DNA of 64,000 nt, taken from Terripilifer ovatus. Its GTDB lineage: Bacteria > Pseudomonadota > Alphaproteobacteria > Rhizobiales > Beijerinckiaceae. The stretch's first letter is position 1. Each line of letters opens with the position of its first letter. The notes beneath the pieces were generated by a model that was not told the origin of the DNA, made no database searches, and worked only from the letters and a program-made list of their open reading frames with translations. The position numbers were made by a program, and so were the translations under genes. Below are positions 45,901 to 54,028 of the stretch, one piece after another. The stretch is from the NCBI GenBank assembly GCA_029222685.1, contig JARHVB010000005.1, positions 124,001 through 188,000 on the forward strand, read 5' to 3'.

Positions 45901-46776
45901 TCAGCCGGCTAGCTCCCTCCCCGCGGCAGCAATTTCTGCGCCAGTCGCAAGCCAGACGCCCTCATGGCGGCAGATGTACTCAAGCGCGCTGTCGAGCGCG
46001 CCGATGCGATGGGGAGCGCCGATGAGGTAGGGATGCAGGGCAATGCCCATGGCGCGCGCCTGCTCGCCGCCTTCGCGCCACAACGTGTCGAACTGCCGGC
46101 GGATCATCTTCTCGAAGTCTTCCGGCAGAAGATGCTTGTGCTCGAACGACGGCTTGTCGTTGAGTTCCGTCGAATAGGGGATCGACATGATCGTGCGGCC
46201 GTCCTCCAGGGTCATCTTGTAGGGCTGGTCGTCGTTCACCCAGTCGGCGACATATTCGATGCCGTTGTCGACGAGATAATCGAGCGTGTTCCAGGTTTCG
46301 CTGAGCCCGGAGCCCAGCCAGCCCTTGACCTTGGTGCCGCTGGCCTTGGAGATCGTCTCGACCGTGCGGCGCACGATGCCGGCCTCTTCTTCCGGCGGCA
46401 CCCCGTTGAGGCGCCGCGTGTTGCTTTCGTTATGCCCCATCAGTTCCCATTTGAGCCTGAGGCATTCCTCGATGATGCGCGGATGCTCGGCGCACAATTC
46501 GCTGTTGAGCGCGACGGTGCCACGGATGCCGTAACGCTCCATGACCTTCATCAGTCGGAAGACGCCGACGCGGTTGCCATAGTCGCGCGAGGCCCAAGTC
46601 GAGACGTCGGGGGTCTTGCCGCCGCCGCCGGCTGCGGCCGGTATCTGCTCGTCGAGCGCAAAGAACTCGATATTGGGAATGATCCACAGCGCGAGCCGTG
46701 CGCCATTGGGCCATTTGACCTTCGGCCTGTCGATGATCGGTGAATAGGGGAAGGGTCCGTAGCGACGCGCTTTCAT
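45901..46776 (-). CDS. PuuE-like hydrolase, nominal polysaccharide deacetylase, class C
   Basis: 291 aa from ATG 46776, overlapping the isochorismatase stop (ATGA). PNIEFFALDEQ replaces TFDD; WELMGHNESNTRR has the conserved His with N replacing the usual following G; IALHPYLIGAPHRIGALDSA closes the domain. Between classes A and B in motif content, slightly nearer B (SPIIDRPK start). Likely hydrolyses a cyclic amide/imide; the coupled isochorismatase-family enzyme may cleave the product (inference). Confidence 0.75.
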   Translation of the reverse strand: MKARRYGPFPYSPIIDRPKVKWPNGARLALWIIPNIEFFALDEQIPAAAGGGGKTPDVSTWASRDYGNRVGVFRLMKVMERYGIRGTVALNSELCAEHPRIIEECLRLKWELMGHNESNTRRLNGVPPEEEAGIVRRTVETISKASGTKVKGWLGSGLSETWNTLDYLVDNGIEYVADWVNDDQPYKMTLEDGRTIMSIPYSTELNDKPSFEHKHLLPEDFEKMIRRQFDTLWREGGEQARAMGIALHPYLIGAPHRIGALDSALEYICRHEGVWLATGAEIAAAGRELAG

Positions 46777-47480
46777 TGTGCCGCCACCGCCACGGTACGG
46801 GCCTGGAGAATGTCGATGATCTCGGCCACTTTCATCACGTCGGCATATTTGTGATGAAGGTCGAACAGGTTGACCTTGTGCGAAATCTCGCTGCGGTCGT
46901 AACAGCACTCCTCGGCCATCACCATGTGGTAGCCATAGGAATAGCCGTCGACCGTCGAGGCGCGCACGCAGCCCGACGTGCTTTCGCCGAAGATGATGAT
47001 GGTGTCGATGCCCAGTTGCGTGAGATGGGCGACGAGCGGCGTGCCGAAGAAGCCGCTGGCGCGCTGCTTGAAGATGACGGTATCGCCCTTCTGCGGCGCG
47101 AACTCCGGCCTGATGTCATAAACTTCGGGACCATGCGGCGTCATCCGGCGGTTTGTCGCCTTGACCGCCTCGGGCTTGCCGGCGGGGCGTGTTTCGCTCG
47201 TTGTATAGAAAATAGGCAGCCCGGCCATCCGGGCGGCACTGAACAATTTCTGCGTCGGGGCGATCGCGTTGAACGCGTTGATGCCGCAGGAGGACGGGAA
47301 CTCCTTCGCCACTTCCTCGACCGGTTTGGGTCCGCCCTGATAGGCCATTTCATACAGATCGATAGCGAGGATCGCCGCGCGCGGGCCGACGTAGAGATCG
47401 CGCTTGTAGTGCTTGTAGAGATCGAGCACTTTCGGAGGGATCACATCCTGCCAGCAATGGTCTTCGAATTCATCGATCAT
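46773..47480 (-). CDS. Isochorismatase-family (cysteine) amidohydrolase
   Basis: 235 aa from ATG 47480 (GGGAG upstream). Catalytic triad Asp41 (AILAIDLYEMAY), Lys137 (VIFKQRASGFFG) and Cys170 (ESTSGCVRASTVDG), placing it with RutB/maleamate/N-carbamoylsarcosine-type amidohydrolases rather than true isochorismatases. An N-terminal extension of about 35 residues precedes the core. Heads a minus-strand operon with class C hydrolase and a NitT/TauT importer. Confidence 0.88.
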   Translation of the reverse strand: MIDEFEDHCWQDVIPPKVLDLYKHYKRDLYVGPRAAILAIDLYEMAYQGGPKPVEEVAKEFPSSCGINAFNAIAPTQKLFSAARMAGLPIFYTTSETRPAGKPEAVKATNRRMTPHGPEVYDIRPEFAPQKGDTVIFKQRASGFFGTPLVAHLTQLGIDTIIIFGESTSGCVRASTVDGYSYGYHMVMAEECCYDRSEISHKVNLFDLHHKYADVMKVAEIIDILQARTVAVAAQ

Positions 47481-47690
47481 GGAAATCTCCCGAAAGCCGA
47501 TGGCGCAGACGAATTCCAAGCAACGCTTATGCCATTCCCCGACAGGTTGTCATAGCGGGCACTACCCGTCGCTTCAATTCACTTGTTAATCGCAATCTTT
47601 ATAGCGACATCGTGAATCTCACAAGCGGTTCATCCCTGCCCACAACTGCACTTTAATTCCATCTCATCGCAGCTGCGCAGAAGCATGATC

Positions 47691-47706
47691 ATCAATCATG
47701 ATTGAT
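47691..47706. promoter_or_regulatory. Perfect 16-bp palindrome, candidate operator
   Basis: ATCAATCATGATTGAT is fully self-complementary and ends 13 bases before ATG 47720, overlapping the likely promoter/leader. An unusually perfect site for the window; possibly for a GntR- or LysR-like factor encoded elsewhere. Confidence 0.45.
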
Positions 47707-47719
47707 CAAGGAGCCTGAT

Positions 47720-47758
47720 ATGCGAATTGCTGACGCGTTCCAGCCGAAGGACAATTAG
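47720..47758 (+). CDS. Possible 12-codon leader peptide or gene relic
   Basis: ATG with AAGGAG seven bases upstream encodes MRIADAFQPKDN then TAG. The translation signal is as good as any in the window but the frame is tiny. Either a leader peptide for the FAD oxidoreductase operon 390 bases on, or the start of a disrupted gene whose tail may be at 47982-48149. Confidence 0.25.
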   Translation: MRIADAFQPKDN

Positions 47759-47981
47759 CCTCCTCCGGTCTTGTCTTGCATGTCTTGAGAACAGTCTTGC
47801 CGAACCGGCGTCCACGCGCAAGCCTTCGCTGCGCTCGCGGGGTTACTTCAGCGATACGTCAGAGGATCAAGCCGCCGGCCGGCGTTCGCGCGCTCAAGGA
47901 ACGGCATGACGACTTGCGTGAGCTTTTCGACCTTCTACGGACATCTTCGCGCGATGAAAAATACCGAGCGACGAAGCACCC

Positions 47982-48149
47982 GTGTGCGTCGGCACACAGC
48001 ACATGGCCGGCGTGCCCATATGGTTCGGGCGGATCGATGCAGCCTGCACGCTGCTTTTTGCAAAAGCAATGGTCGAGCTTCGATCCGGCAACGACACCTT
48101 CGCGCCGCTGCTCGGCCAACCTGCAGGCGATGAAAGCGAGTGTTTATAA
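47982..48149 (+). pseudogene. Protein-like open tail, possible gene remnant
   Basis: This frame is open from 47958 to TAA 48147-48149 and reads like real protein from about GTG 47982 (TQHMAGVPIWFGRIDAACTL, then LFAKAMVELRSGNDTFAPLL). Its TAA overlaps the ATG of the FAD oxidoreductase (TAATG), the coupling expected of an upstream operon gene. No good start is seen and stops at 47955 and earlier break the frame, so it may be the 3' end of a decayed or frameshifted gene. Family not recognised. Confidence 0.3.
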
Positions 48150-49582
48150 TGGCATACATGCTGACGCCCCCGCCCCGCCCGGAAATGGTCAACGACATCC
48201 ATTCCGGCCTCAACCCGGCCAGTATGCGCGTTCATCGGCCTACGAACAGGGATGACGTCTGCGAGATCATTCGTGCAACCGCGCGCAACGGATCCCGCAT
48301 CGCACTCTGCGGCGGTCGCCATGCGATGGGCGGCCAGCAATTTCTGGACGGCGGGGAACTACTCGACCTGCGCGGAATGAACCGCATTCTCGAACTCGAT
48401 ATGGACCGTGGCCTCGTTCGCGCCGAAGGCGGCATTCAGTGGCCGGAGCTCATCAGCGGCGTGCTGGACCTCCAGCGTCATCGCGAGCCCGATCGCCAGC
48501 CGAGATGGGGCATCGCACAGAAGCAGACCGGCGCCGACTTGCTTACCCTTGGCGGCGCGCTCGCCGCGAACGTTCATGGCCGCGGGCTCCTCATGGGGCC
48601 GATCGTCAGCGACGTCGAAGCGTTCACGCTCATCGCCGCCAGCGGCGACGCGCTCACCTGCAGCCGCACGGAAAACGCCGAACTCTTCTCACTCGCCATC
48701 GGCGGCTATGGGCTTTTCGGCGTGATCGCCGACGTCACGCTTCGCCTCACCGCCAGGCGAACCCTCCGCCGCGTCGTCCGCGTCATCGATATCGACGACG
48801 CGGTGAAGGCGGCCGAGCGGCGCATTCGCGAAGGATTCCTTTACGGCGATTTTCAGTTCGATATCGATCCGCGATCGCCCAGTTTTCTGACCAAGGGCGT
48901 CTTCAGCGGCTACTGCCCCCTCGATGGCGACCCCACGCCGCCGTCGGAGCAACGCGCTCTGTCGGGCGATGACTGGCTCAACCTGCTGACACTGGCGCAC
49001 ACCGACAAATCCCGCGCCTTCACGCTTTACGCCCAGCACTATCTCGCAACCGACGGACAGCTCTACGCCAGCGACACACACCAGCTCACCGAGTATCTGG
49101 AAAACTATCACGTCGAAATCGATCGCCGGACCGGTGCGAAGTGTGCAGGATCAGAAATGATCACCGAACTGTACGTTCCGCCGGAACGCCTCGTGGAATT
49201 TATGCAGGCGAGCGCCCGGCTCCTTATCGAACGCGACACGCCGGTGATTTACGGCACCGTCCGCCTCATTCAGCCCGACACAGAGACGGTGATGCGCTGG
49301 GCCTCGCAGAGGTTTGCATGCATCATCTTCAACCTTCACGTGGACCACGAGGCAGCGTCGATCGAGCGGGCCGCTGATTCGCTGCGATCCCTGATCGATC
49401 TCGCCAGTGATCTCGGCGGCAGCTACTATCTCACCTACCATCGCTTCGCCACACCACAGCAGCTCGAGCGCTGTTATCCGCGCGTTCGCGAATTCTTCAA
49501 TGCCAAGCGGCGGTTCGATCCCGACAAGATATTCCGAAGCGACTGGTACAATCACTACGCGCCCCACTCCGAGGGAAATTAA
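48149..49582 (+). CDS. FAD-binding oxidoreductase (FAD_binding_4, aldonolactone-oxidase-like)
   Basis: 477 aa from ATG 48149 (in-frame GTG 48140 is an alternative). PP-loop FAD domain: RIALCGGRHAMGGQQF around residues 50-65 with His58 where covalent FAD attachment occurs in some relatives, QTGADLLTLGGALAANVHGRG, and the C-terminal FDPDKIFRSDWYNHY typical of gulonolactone/aldonolactone-oxidase-like enzymes. It should oxidise an alcohol or hemiacetal, with O2 or another acceptor; substrate unknown. Co-transcribed with the methyltransferase one base downstream. Confidence 0.82.
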   Translation: MAYMLTPPPRPEMVNDIHSGLNPASMRVHRPTNRDDVCEIIRATARNGSRIALCGGRHAMGGQQFLDGGELLDLRGMNRILELDMDRGLVRAEGGIQWPELISGVLDLQRHREPDRQPRWGIAQKQTGADLLTLGGALAANVHGRGLLMGPIVSDVEAFTLIAASGDALTCSRTENAELFSLAIGGYGLFGVIADVTLRLTARRTLRRVVRVIDIDDAVKAAERRIREGFLYGDFQFDIDPRSPSFLTKGVFSGYCPLDGDPTPPSEQRALSGDDWLNLLTLAHTDKSRAFTLYAQHYLATDGQLYASDTHQLTEYLENYHVEIDRRTGAKCAGSEMITELYVPPERLVEFMQASARLLIERDTPVIYGTVRLIQPDTETVMRWASQRFACIIFNLHVDHEAASIERAADSLRSLIDLASDLGGSYYLTYHRFATPQQLERCYPRVREFFNAKRRFDPDKIFRSDWYNHYAPHSEGN

Positions 49583-49583
49583 C

Positions 49584-50477
49584 GTGGACCACCGCGCCAG
49601 CGCCACCGCAGTGTTGATCGCGGCTGCAACGGTGATGCGGGGGGATACGTCTGGCCCAGGCACAGCGCCCGCGGGCGCACCTGCGTGGTGCGAGCGCTTC
49701 CTGTCAACCACACTCAGCCACCACTGGTTGCTCGCGAGCTCGCAAAGCGCACCGGGCCGGGCATGTTGGCGGCTGCTCGAATCCCTGCTCCTGCCGGGCG
49801 CCGTGTCGCATTGGATGCGAAGAAAACGCGAGATCGACCGCCTCGCACGGGACGCGGCCGCCAACGGGTTTACGCAGCTTGTCGTCATCGGCGCCGGCCT
49901 GGATTCGCTTGCGTTCCGTGTTTGCGAGGAGCGGTTGTATCCGTCCATCGTGTTCGCTGATCATCCAGCGACCCTGAATGTGATCCGAAAAGCATTGGGA
50001 GCGGACGCCAGGGACATGGCGCGCGGCATCGAATTTATTTCGCTCGATCTGGCGCAACAGGAGATCAACACCGTGCTCGCCGCGGCGCCCGGTTTCGACA
50101 GGAGGCGATCTACGCTCGTCGTTATCGAGGGTGTGTTGATGTATCTGTCCGAACCTGATGTCGCCCGCGTGCTGCGCTCGATCGTGCCGCTGCCGAACCC
50201 GAGCGTGCGGATGATCATCTCATGGATGGTGGCCGAGCCAGGAAAACCTGTCGGCTTTGCCCACCAGTCGCGGTTCATCCCGGCATGGCTCGCGCGACGG
50301 AGCGAACCGATGCTCTGGGGCAGCACGCCGGCCGCGATACCGGCGTTTCTGGATGGGCTTGGGTGGAGCAACACGCGTGTGATCGACCTGGCCGGCGACG
50401 ACCGGCTTGAGCCTGCCGAAGCGCGCGGTTTGCAAAGCGAACAACTGGCTGTGGCGGAGAGAGACCGGTTGAGTTAA
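49584..50477 (+). CDS. SAM-dependent methyltransferase, LCM/TIGR00027-like
   Basis: 297 aa from GTG 49584, with GAGGGAAA overlapping the FAD gene stop region. Motif I VVIGAGLDSLAFR at residues 100-112 matches the GAGLD(T/S)RA.R signature of leucine-carboxyl-methyltransferase-like enzymes; LVVIEGVLMYLSE (about 178-190) is the second motif. Probably O-methylates a carboxylate or hydroxyl of a small molecule; substrate unknown. Converges on the alpha/beta hydrolase gene. Confidence 0.82.
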   Translation: MDHRASATAVLIAAATVMRGDTSGPGTAPAGAPAWCERFLSTTLSHHWLLASSQSAPGRACWRLLESLLLPGAVSHWMRRKREIDRLARDAAANGFTQLVVIGAGLDSLAFRVCEERLYPSIVFADHPATLNVIRKALGADARDMARGIEFISLDLAQQEINTVLAAAPGFDRRRSTLVVIEGVLMYLSEPDVARVLRSIVPLPNPSVRMIISWMVAEPGKPVGFAHQSRFIPAWLARRSEPMLWGSTPAAIPAFLDGLGWSNTRVIDLAGDDRLEPAEARGLQSEQLAVAERDRLS

Positions 50478-50493
50478 CCGACCCATGTCCCGA

Positions 50494-51396
50494 TCAGGTA
50501 TGTCCGGCCACCAGCTTGGCGTCCACGCTGTCCAGGAACGACACCACAACCTGCGCGAATTCCTTCGGCTGTTCGCGGAAGGCAAAACTGCCGGCCCTGT
50601 TGATCAGGTGAAAATAGGTCGCCTTCTGCTTTTTCGCCATGATCTGGAACAGGACATAGCCGGCGTCCCGCGCCGCCTGTGGATCGTGGCTGCTCCACAC
50701 CAGTTGCGATGGGACGGACATGCCGTCGCCTCGCAGTGCGGCCCAGATCTTTCCCTTCAGGGCGGAGATGCCGAAATCGCGGAAGCGAAGCTGCTCGTCC
50801 TGCAGCGCCGCCACGGCATCGAGATGCGGCCTGCCTTGCGCCGCCTCGACGCAGGCATCGACGACCGCATCATCGATATGCCCCTGGCCATAGGACAGGC
50901 GCTCGAAGGCCCAGGTCTGCGAAGCGCGGCTCCACAGCGGCTTCGGCGCCGCCAGGAATGTAATATCATCGAGCCCGTCGCCCTTGGGCGGCGCCATCGG
51001 CGAGGCCAGGATCGAGAGCGAGTGCAGCCGCGCCGGCGCCGAGATCGCCAGCCACAAGCCGAGATAGCCGCCAAGATCGTGACCGATCAGATGCGCCTTG
51101 CCGATCGACAGCGCATCCATGACGCCAAGCAGGTGCTGGCACACCTTGTCGACCATCAGCATGTCGGGCGACCCGAGGTCGCTCTCGCCCGCGCCGGGCA
51201 GATCGACGGCCACGACCGGCCGGCCCGCCGCCAGCAGTGGCAGGGCCGGCCCCCAGATGTGGCTGCCATATGCGATCGGCGATACGCCGGCACGCCCGCC
51301 ATGAACGAGCAGAACCGGTTCGCCACTGTCAGGGCCTGCGCGCAGGATCGAGACCGTGCGGCCGGCAACGGTGATGAAGCTCTTCGTCGCGGTCAT
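50494..51396 (-). CDS. Alpha/beta hydrolase with altered triad
   Basis: 300 aa. Oxyanion motif VHGG at 31-34 and nucleophile elbow GHDLGG, with Asp107 where most paralogues have Ser, as in epoxide hydrolases and haloalkane dehalogenases. The C-terminal position normally occupied by the catalytic His is Ser270 (NRAGSFAFREQP; the neighbour has NHTGHFSYREHP). Its activity is therefore doubtful or non-canonical. Last gene of the minus-strand ABC operon; paralogue of 51411-52328. Confidence 0.82.
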   Translation of the reverse strand: MTATKSFITVAGRTVSILRAGPDSGEPVLLVHGGRAGVSPIAYGSHIWGPALPLLAAGRPVVAVDLPGAGESDLGSPDMLMVDKVCQHLLGVMDALSIGKAHLIGHDLGGYLGLWLAISAPARLHSLSILASPMAPPKGDGLDDITFLAAPKPLWSRASQTWAFERLSYGQGHIDDAVVDACVEAAQGRPHLDAVAALQDEQLRFRDFGISALKGKIWAALRGDGMSVPSQLVWSSHDPQAARDAGYVLFQIMAKKQKATYFHLINRAGSFAFREQPKEFAQVVVSFLDSVDAKLVAGHT

Positions 51397-51410
51397 GATG
51401 TCCCTCCCCT

Positions 51411-52328
51411 TCAGGCGCTGGCGTTCTGGACAAAATGCGCAAGCAGCGCATTGAACCGCTCGGGATGCTCCCGATAGGAGAAATGCCCGGTGTGATTGAA
51501 GATATTCAACGTGGTCCGCCGGTTGTGCGCCGCGATCATGTCGAAGATATCGAAACAGCCCTCAGGGAGAACCGTCGGGTCATTCTGGCCCCAGACGATC
51601 TGTGTCGGCCGCTGCAGACGGCCTTCGCGCAGCCAGCCCAGCGTCTCGCGTTTCTCCTTGGCGAGTTCCGGTATGAAATAGCGCGCGCCGGCGCCCTCCT
51701 CGACCATCTTCTGCACGCTGACCTTGTATTTCGGCTGCGCGAACACATCCATGACATTGTCCATCCATTCCTCCGTCACCACTTTGGGATCGTAGGAATA
51801 GCCCTCGTAGATCCAGCGCGCGCTTTCGCGGCTGTAGGGCGGATAGGGCGAAGCCGATAAAACCACTTCATTGGGGCTGACGCGCGGGCTGAGCGTGCCG
51901 CTGCTGACGATGGTCAGCGACTTGACGAGATGCGGATAGTCCAGGGCGATGCGCGTGCAGCCGTAACCGCCGCGCGAGTGGCCGACGAGATGCACCGGCG
52001 GCAGCTTCAGCGCCTCGATGAAGGCCGCGCCGTGGCGCACCACCGACGCCATCGTGTAATCTTCGTTGCGGACCGGATTGTCGGTAAAACCCTGGCCGAT
52101 CTTGTCGAAGGCGATGACGCGGAAGCCGGCCGAGAGCGGCAGGAAATTCAGGCTCCACACCGGCGCGCTCGACGCCGAATCCGACGAGCCGAAATTGCCC
52201 CCGTACATGAAGACGATCGGCTCGCCCTCGCCGGCATCGTAATAGCGCGTGTTGATGCCCTTCACGTCGATATGTTTCGGCGCGGGCAGCTTTTGGCCGG
52301 CGACCGGCGCGAAATTCAGTGACGGCAT
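51411..52328 (-). CDS. Alpha/beta hydrolase, C-C or ester type
   Basis: 305 aa from ATG 52328 (GAGGAGG upstream). Nucleophile Ser118 in VGHSRGGYG, acid region WGQNDPTV, His282 in NHTGHFSYREHP. The GHF..REHPE pattern resembles meta-cleavage-product (C-C) hydrolases such as BphD/MhpC, although esterase or amide activity is possible. Sits between the importer permeases and its triad-altered paralogue. Confidence 0.85.
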   Translation of the reverse strand: MPSLNFAPVAGQKLPAPKHIDVKGINTRYYDAGEGEPIVFMYGGNFGSSDSASSAPVWSLNFLPLSAGFRVIAFDKIGQGFTDNPVRNEDYTMASVVRHGAAFIEALKLPPVHLVGHSRGGYGCTRIALDYPHLVKSLTIVSSGTLSPRVSPNEVVLSASPYPPYSRESARWIYEGYSYDPKVVTEEWMDNVMDVFAQPKYKVSVQKMVEEGAGARYFIPELAKEKRETLGWLREGRLQRPTQIVWGQNDPTVLPEGCFDIFDMIAAHNRRTTLNIFNHTGHFSYREHPERFNALLAHFVQNASA

Positions 52329-52356
52329 GGCGGTCCTCCTCATTGCAGACATGACC

Positions 52357-53202
52357 TCAATTTCCCTCGAGGGCCGGCGGCACGATGACGCCCTGCCCGC
52401 CGCGCCGCAGAAAGCTGCGGCGACGAGAAGGCTCCAGCTTGGGCTCGAACAGGCGCGTCAGCGGCCGCAGCACGAAGGCGTCGCCGATCGTGACGAAAAA
52501 GACGATGGCGAGGCAGATGGCGATGATGCTGTCGACCGAGCCGAAGTCGCGCGCCCATTGCATCATGTAGCCGAGGCCGGAACGGCCGCCGAACAGTTCC
52601 GCAATCAGGCTGATCTTCCAGCAGACGCCATAGGAAATGCGCGCGCCGGAAATGATGAACGGCGCCAGCAGCGGCAGCTCGATGCGCCAGAAGATCGCCA
52701 GCGGCCGCCGCCCGAAACTGCGCCCCATCTCGATTTCTTCACCGCCGATGTCCTTGTTGCCCTCGGTCACATTGACCAGGCAGAACGGAAAGATGATCAG
52801 CACCTGCACGATGAGGATTGCCGTGCCTGTCAGCCCGAACCAGATCGTCCCGAGGATCGCCCAGACAATTGCTGGAAACGAAGTGAAGAAGGGAATCAGC
52901 ACGTCGTCGATGATGCCGCTCGTCCACGGCACATAGCGCGGCAGCATGCCGAGCCCGCTGCCCAGGACCGTGGCGAGGACGACGGCGAGCAGGACGCGTA
53001 TTCCGGTTGCCGCCGCATGGCCCCAGAATTCTGCATCCATCGAAAGCCGCACCAATTCCCAGAACACCTGCAGCGGCGACGGAAACACGTTAACGGGGAA
53101 CTGGGCCGACGAGAACCACCAGGCGGCGATGGCCGCGACCACCAGCCCCTCGGCGGCAAGCCTCTGCGAAATGAGCCGGCCGGCGCCGCTAGGTGAGCTC
53201 AT
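52357..53202 (-). CDS. ABC transporter permease, NitT/TauT-type (2)
   Basis: 281 aa, about six spans, with EMGRSFGRRPLAIFWRIELPLL as coupling loop and TSFPAIVWAILGTIWFGLTG as the translocation segment. The C-terminus carries a basic tail (EPSRRRSFLRR). The start overlaps the preceding permease by 14 bases. Confidence 0.9.
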   Translation of the reverse strand: MSSPSGAGRLISQRLAAEGLVVAAIAAWWFSSAQFPVNVFPSPLQVFWELVRLSMDAEFWGHAAATGIRVLLAVVLATVLGSGLGMLPRYVPWTSGIIDDVLIPFFTSFPAIVWAILGTIWFGLTGTAILIVQVLIIFPFCLVNVTEGNKDIGGEEIEMGRSFGRRPLAIFWRIELPLLAPFIISGARISYGVCWKISLIAELFGGRSGLGYMMQWARDFGSVDSIIAICLAIVFFVTIGDAFVLRPLTRLFEPKLEPSRRRSFLRRGGQGVIVPPALEGN

Positions 53203-53995
53203 AGCGTCGCCTCAGGCGCTGCTGGATCGCAGCGAAAATGATCCGGTCGGTCAGATAGACGACAATGAGGATGAGCGCCGCCACCGCGAACACCATGTCC
53301 GTCCAGTATCGCTGCCGCGCCAGGTTGATCAGCATGCCGAGGCCCGACGATCCGCACAGCAGTTCGGCGGTGAGAACCACCTGCCAGCCGATGCCGAAGC
53401 ACAATCTTATCGTCGCGAACAGATAGGGGAACATCATCGGCAGGATGATCCAGATGATCTGCCGGCGCGCGCCACGGCCGAAGCTTCGGCCCATCTCGAT
53501 CATCTCGCGATCAAGCTCACGCAGGCCGGTGCCCGCGTTGATGATGGCAAACGGCAGCAGCACGATCGTCGTCGCGAAGATGACCGAGCCTTCGTTGACG
53601 CCGAACCAGATCATCGCCAGAAACGCCCAGCCGATGCTCGAAAAGGAATTGAGGAACGGCGTCAGCCGGCCGTAAATGGCGAGATCGAGGACATCGAAAT
53701 AATAGCCCAGCAGCGCGATGGCGACGCCGAGGACGAAGGCCAGCAGCACCGACACCACGACATGAACCAGCGAGTCGATCGCATAGGCGAGGTTCCTGGG
53801 ATCAGTCCAGAGTTCGGCGAACCGGTCGAACACCCGCGCCGGACTTGGGATGAGCACCGGCGGCATGTTCATCGAATACCATTGCCACAGGGCAAACAGC
53901 GCGACGACGAAGATGACCGTGCTCACGCGCCGCGCCGTCAGGACCGCAAGCGGCGGCTTGCTGCCTGGAGAGATCGAAGGCGTCGACATCGACAT
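53189..53995 (-). CDS. ABC transporter permease, NitT/TauT-type (1)
   Basis: 268 aa, paralogous to the other permease in this operon: EMGRSFGRGARRQIIWIILP coupling loop, NSFSSIGWAFLAMIWFGVNE translocation segment. Start follows the binding-protein stop by 33 bases. Confidence 0.9.
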   Translation of the reverse strand: MSMSTPSISPGSKPPLAVLTARRVSTVIFVVALFALWQWYSMNMPPVLIPSPARVFDRFAELWTDPRNLAYAIDSLVHVVVSVLLAFVLGVAIALLGYYFDVLDLAIYGRLTPFLNSFSSIGWAFLAMIWFGVNEGSVIFATTIVLLPFAIINAGTGLRELDREMIEMGRSFGRGARRQIIWIILPMMFPYLFATIRLCFGIGWQVVLTAELLCGSSGLGMLINLARQRYWTDMVFAVAALILIVVYLTDRIIFAAIQQRLRRRYELT

Positions 53996-54028
53996 GCTAA
54001 TGCGTACCTTGAGGAAATGCCCCCGAAC

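Larger units (their letters stand above)
47481..47981. other. Intergenic region, no intact gene
   Basis: Holds the promoter of the isochorismatase operon and, on the other strand, a 16-bp palindrome, a good Shine-Dalgarno and a 12-codon open frame (47720). Between 47760 and 47981 all frames are broken by stops or look non-coding in composition. Confidence 0.5.

Noticed and set aside
46773..47480. Isochorismatase of siderophore synthesis
   Set aside because: No aryl-carrier domain and no siderophore genes nearby; the Asp-Lys-Cys triad and context fit an amidohydrolase.
47776..48255. 159-codon plus-strand frame crossing the FAD gene start
   Set aside because: It overlaps the true FAD gene in another frame, has no family resemblance and lacks coding-like composition.
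47894..48340. 148-codon minus-strand frame in the same gap
   Set aside because: Overlaps the conserved N-terminus of the FAD oxidoreductase; no recognisable protein.
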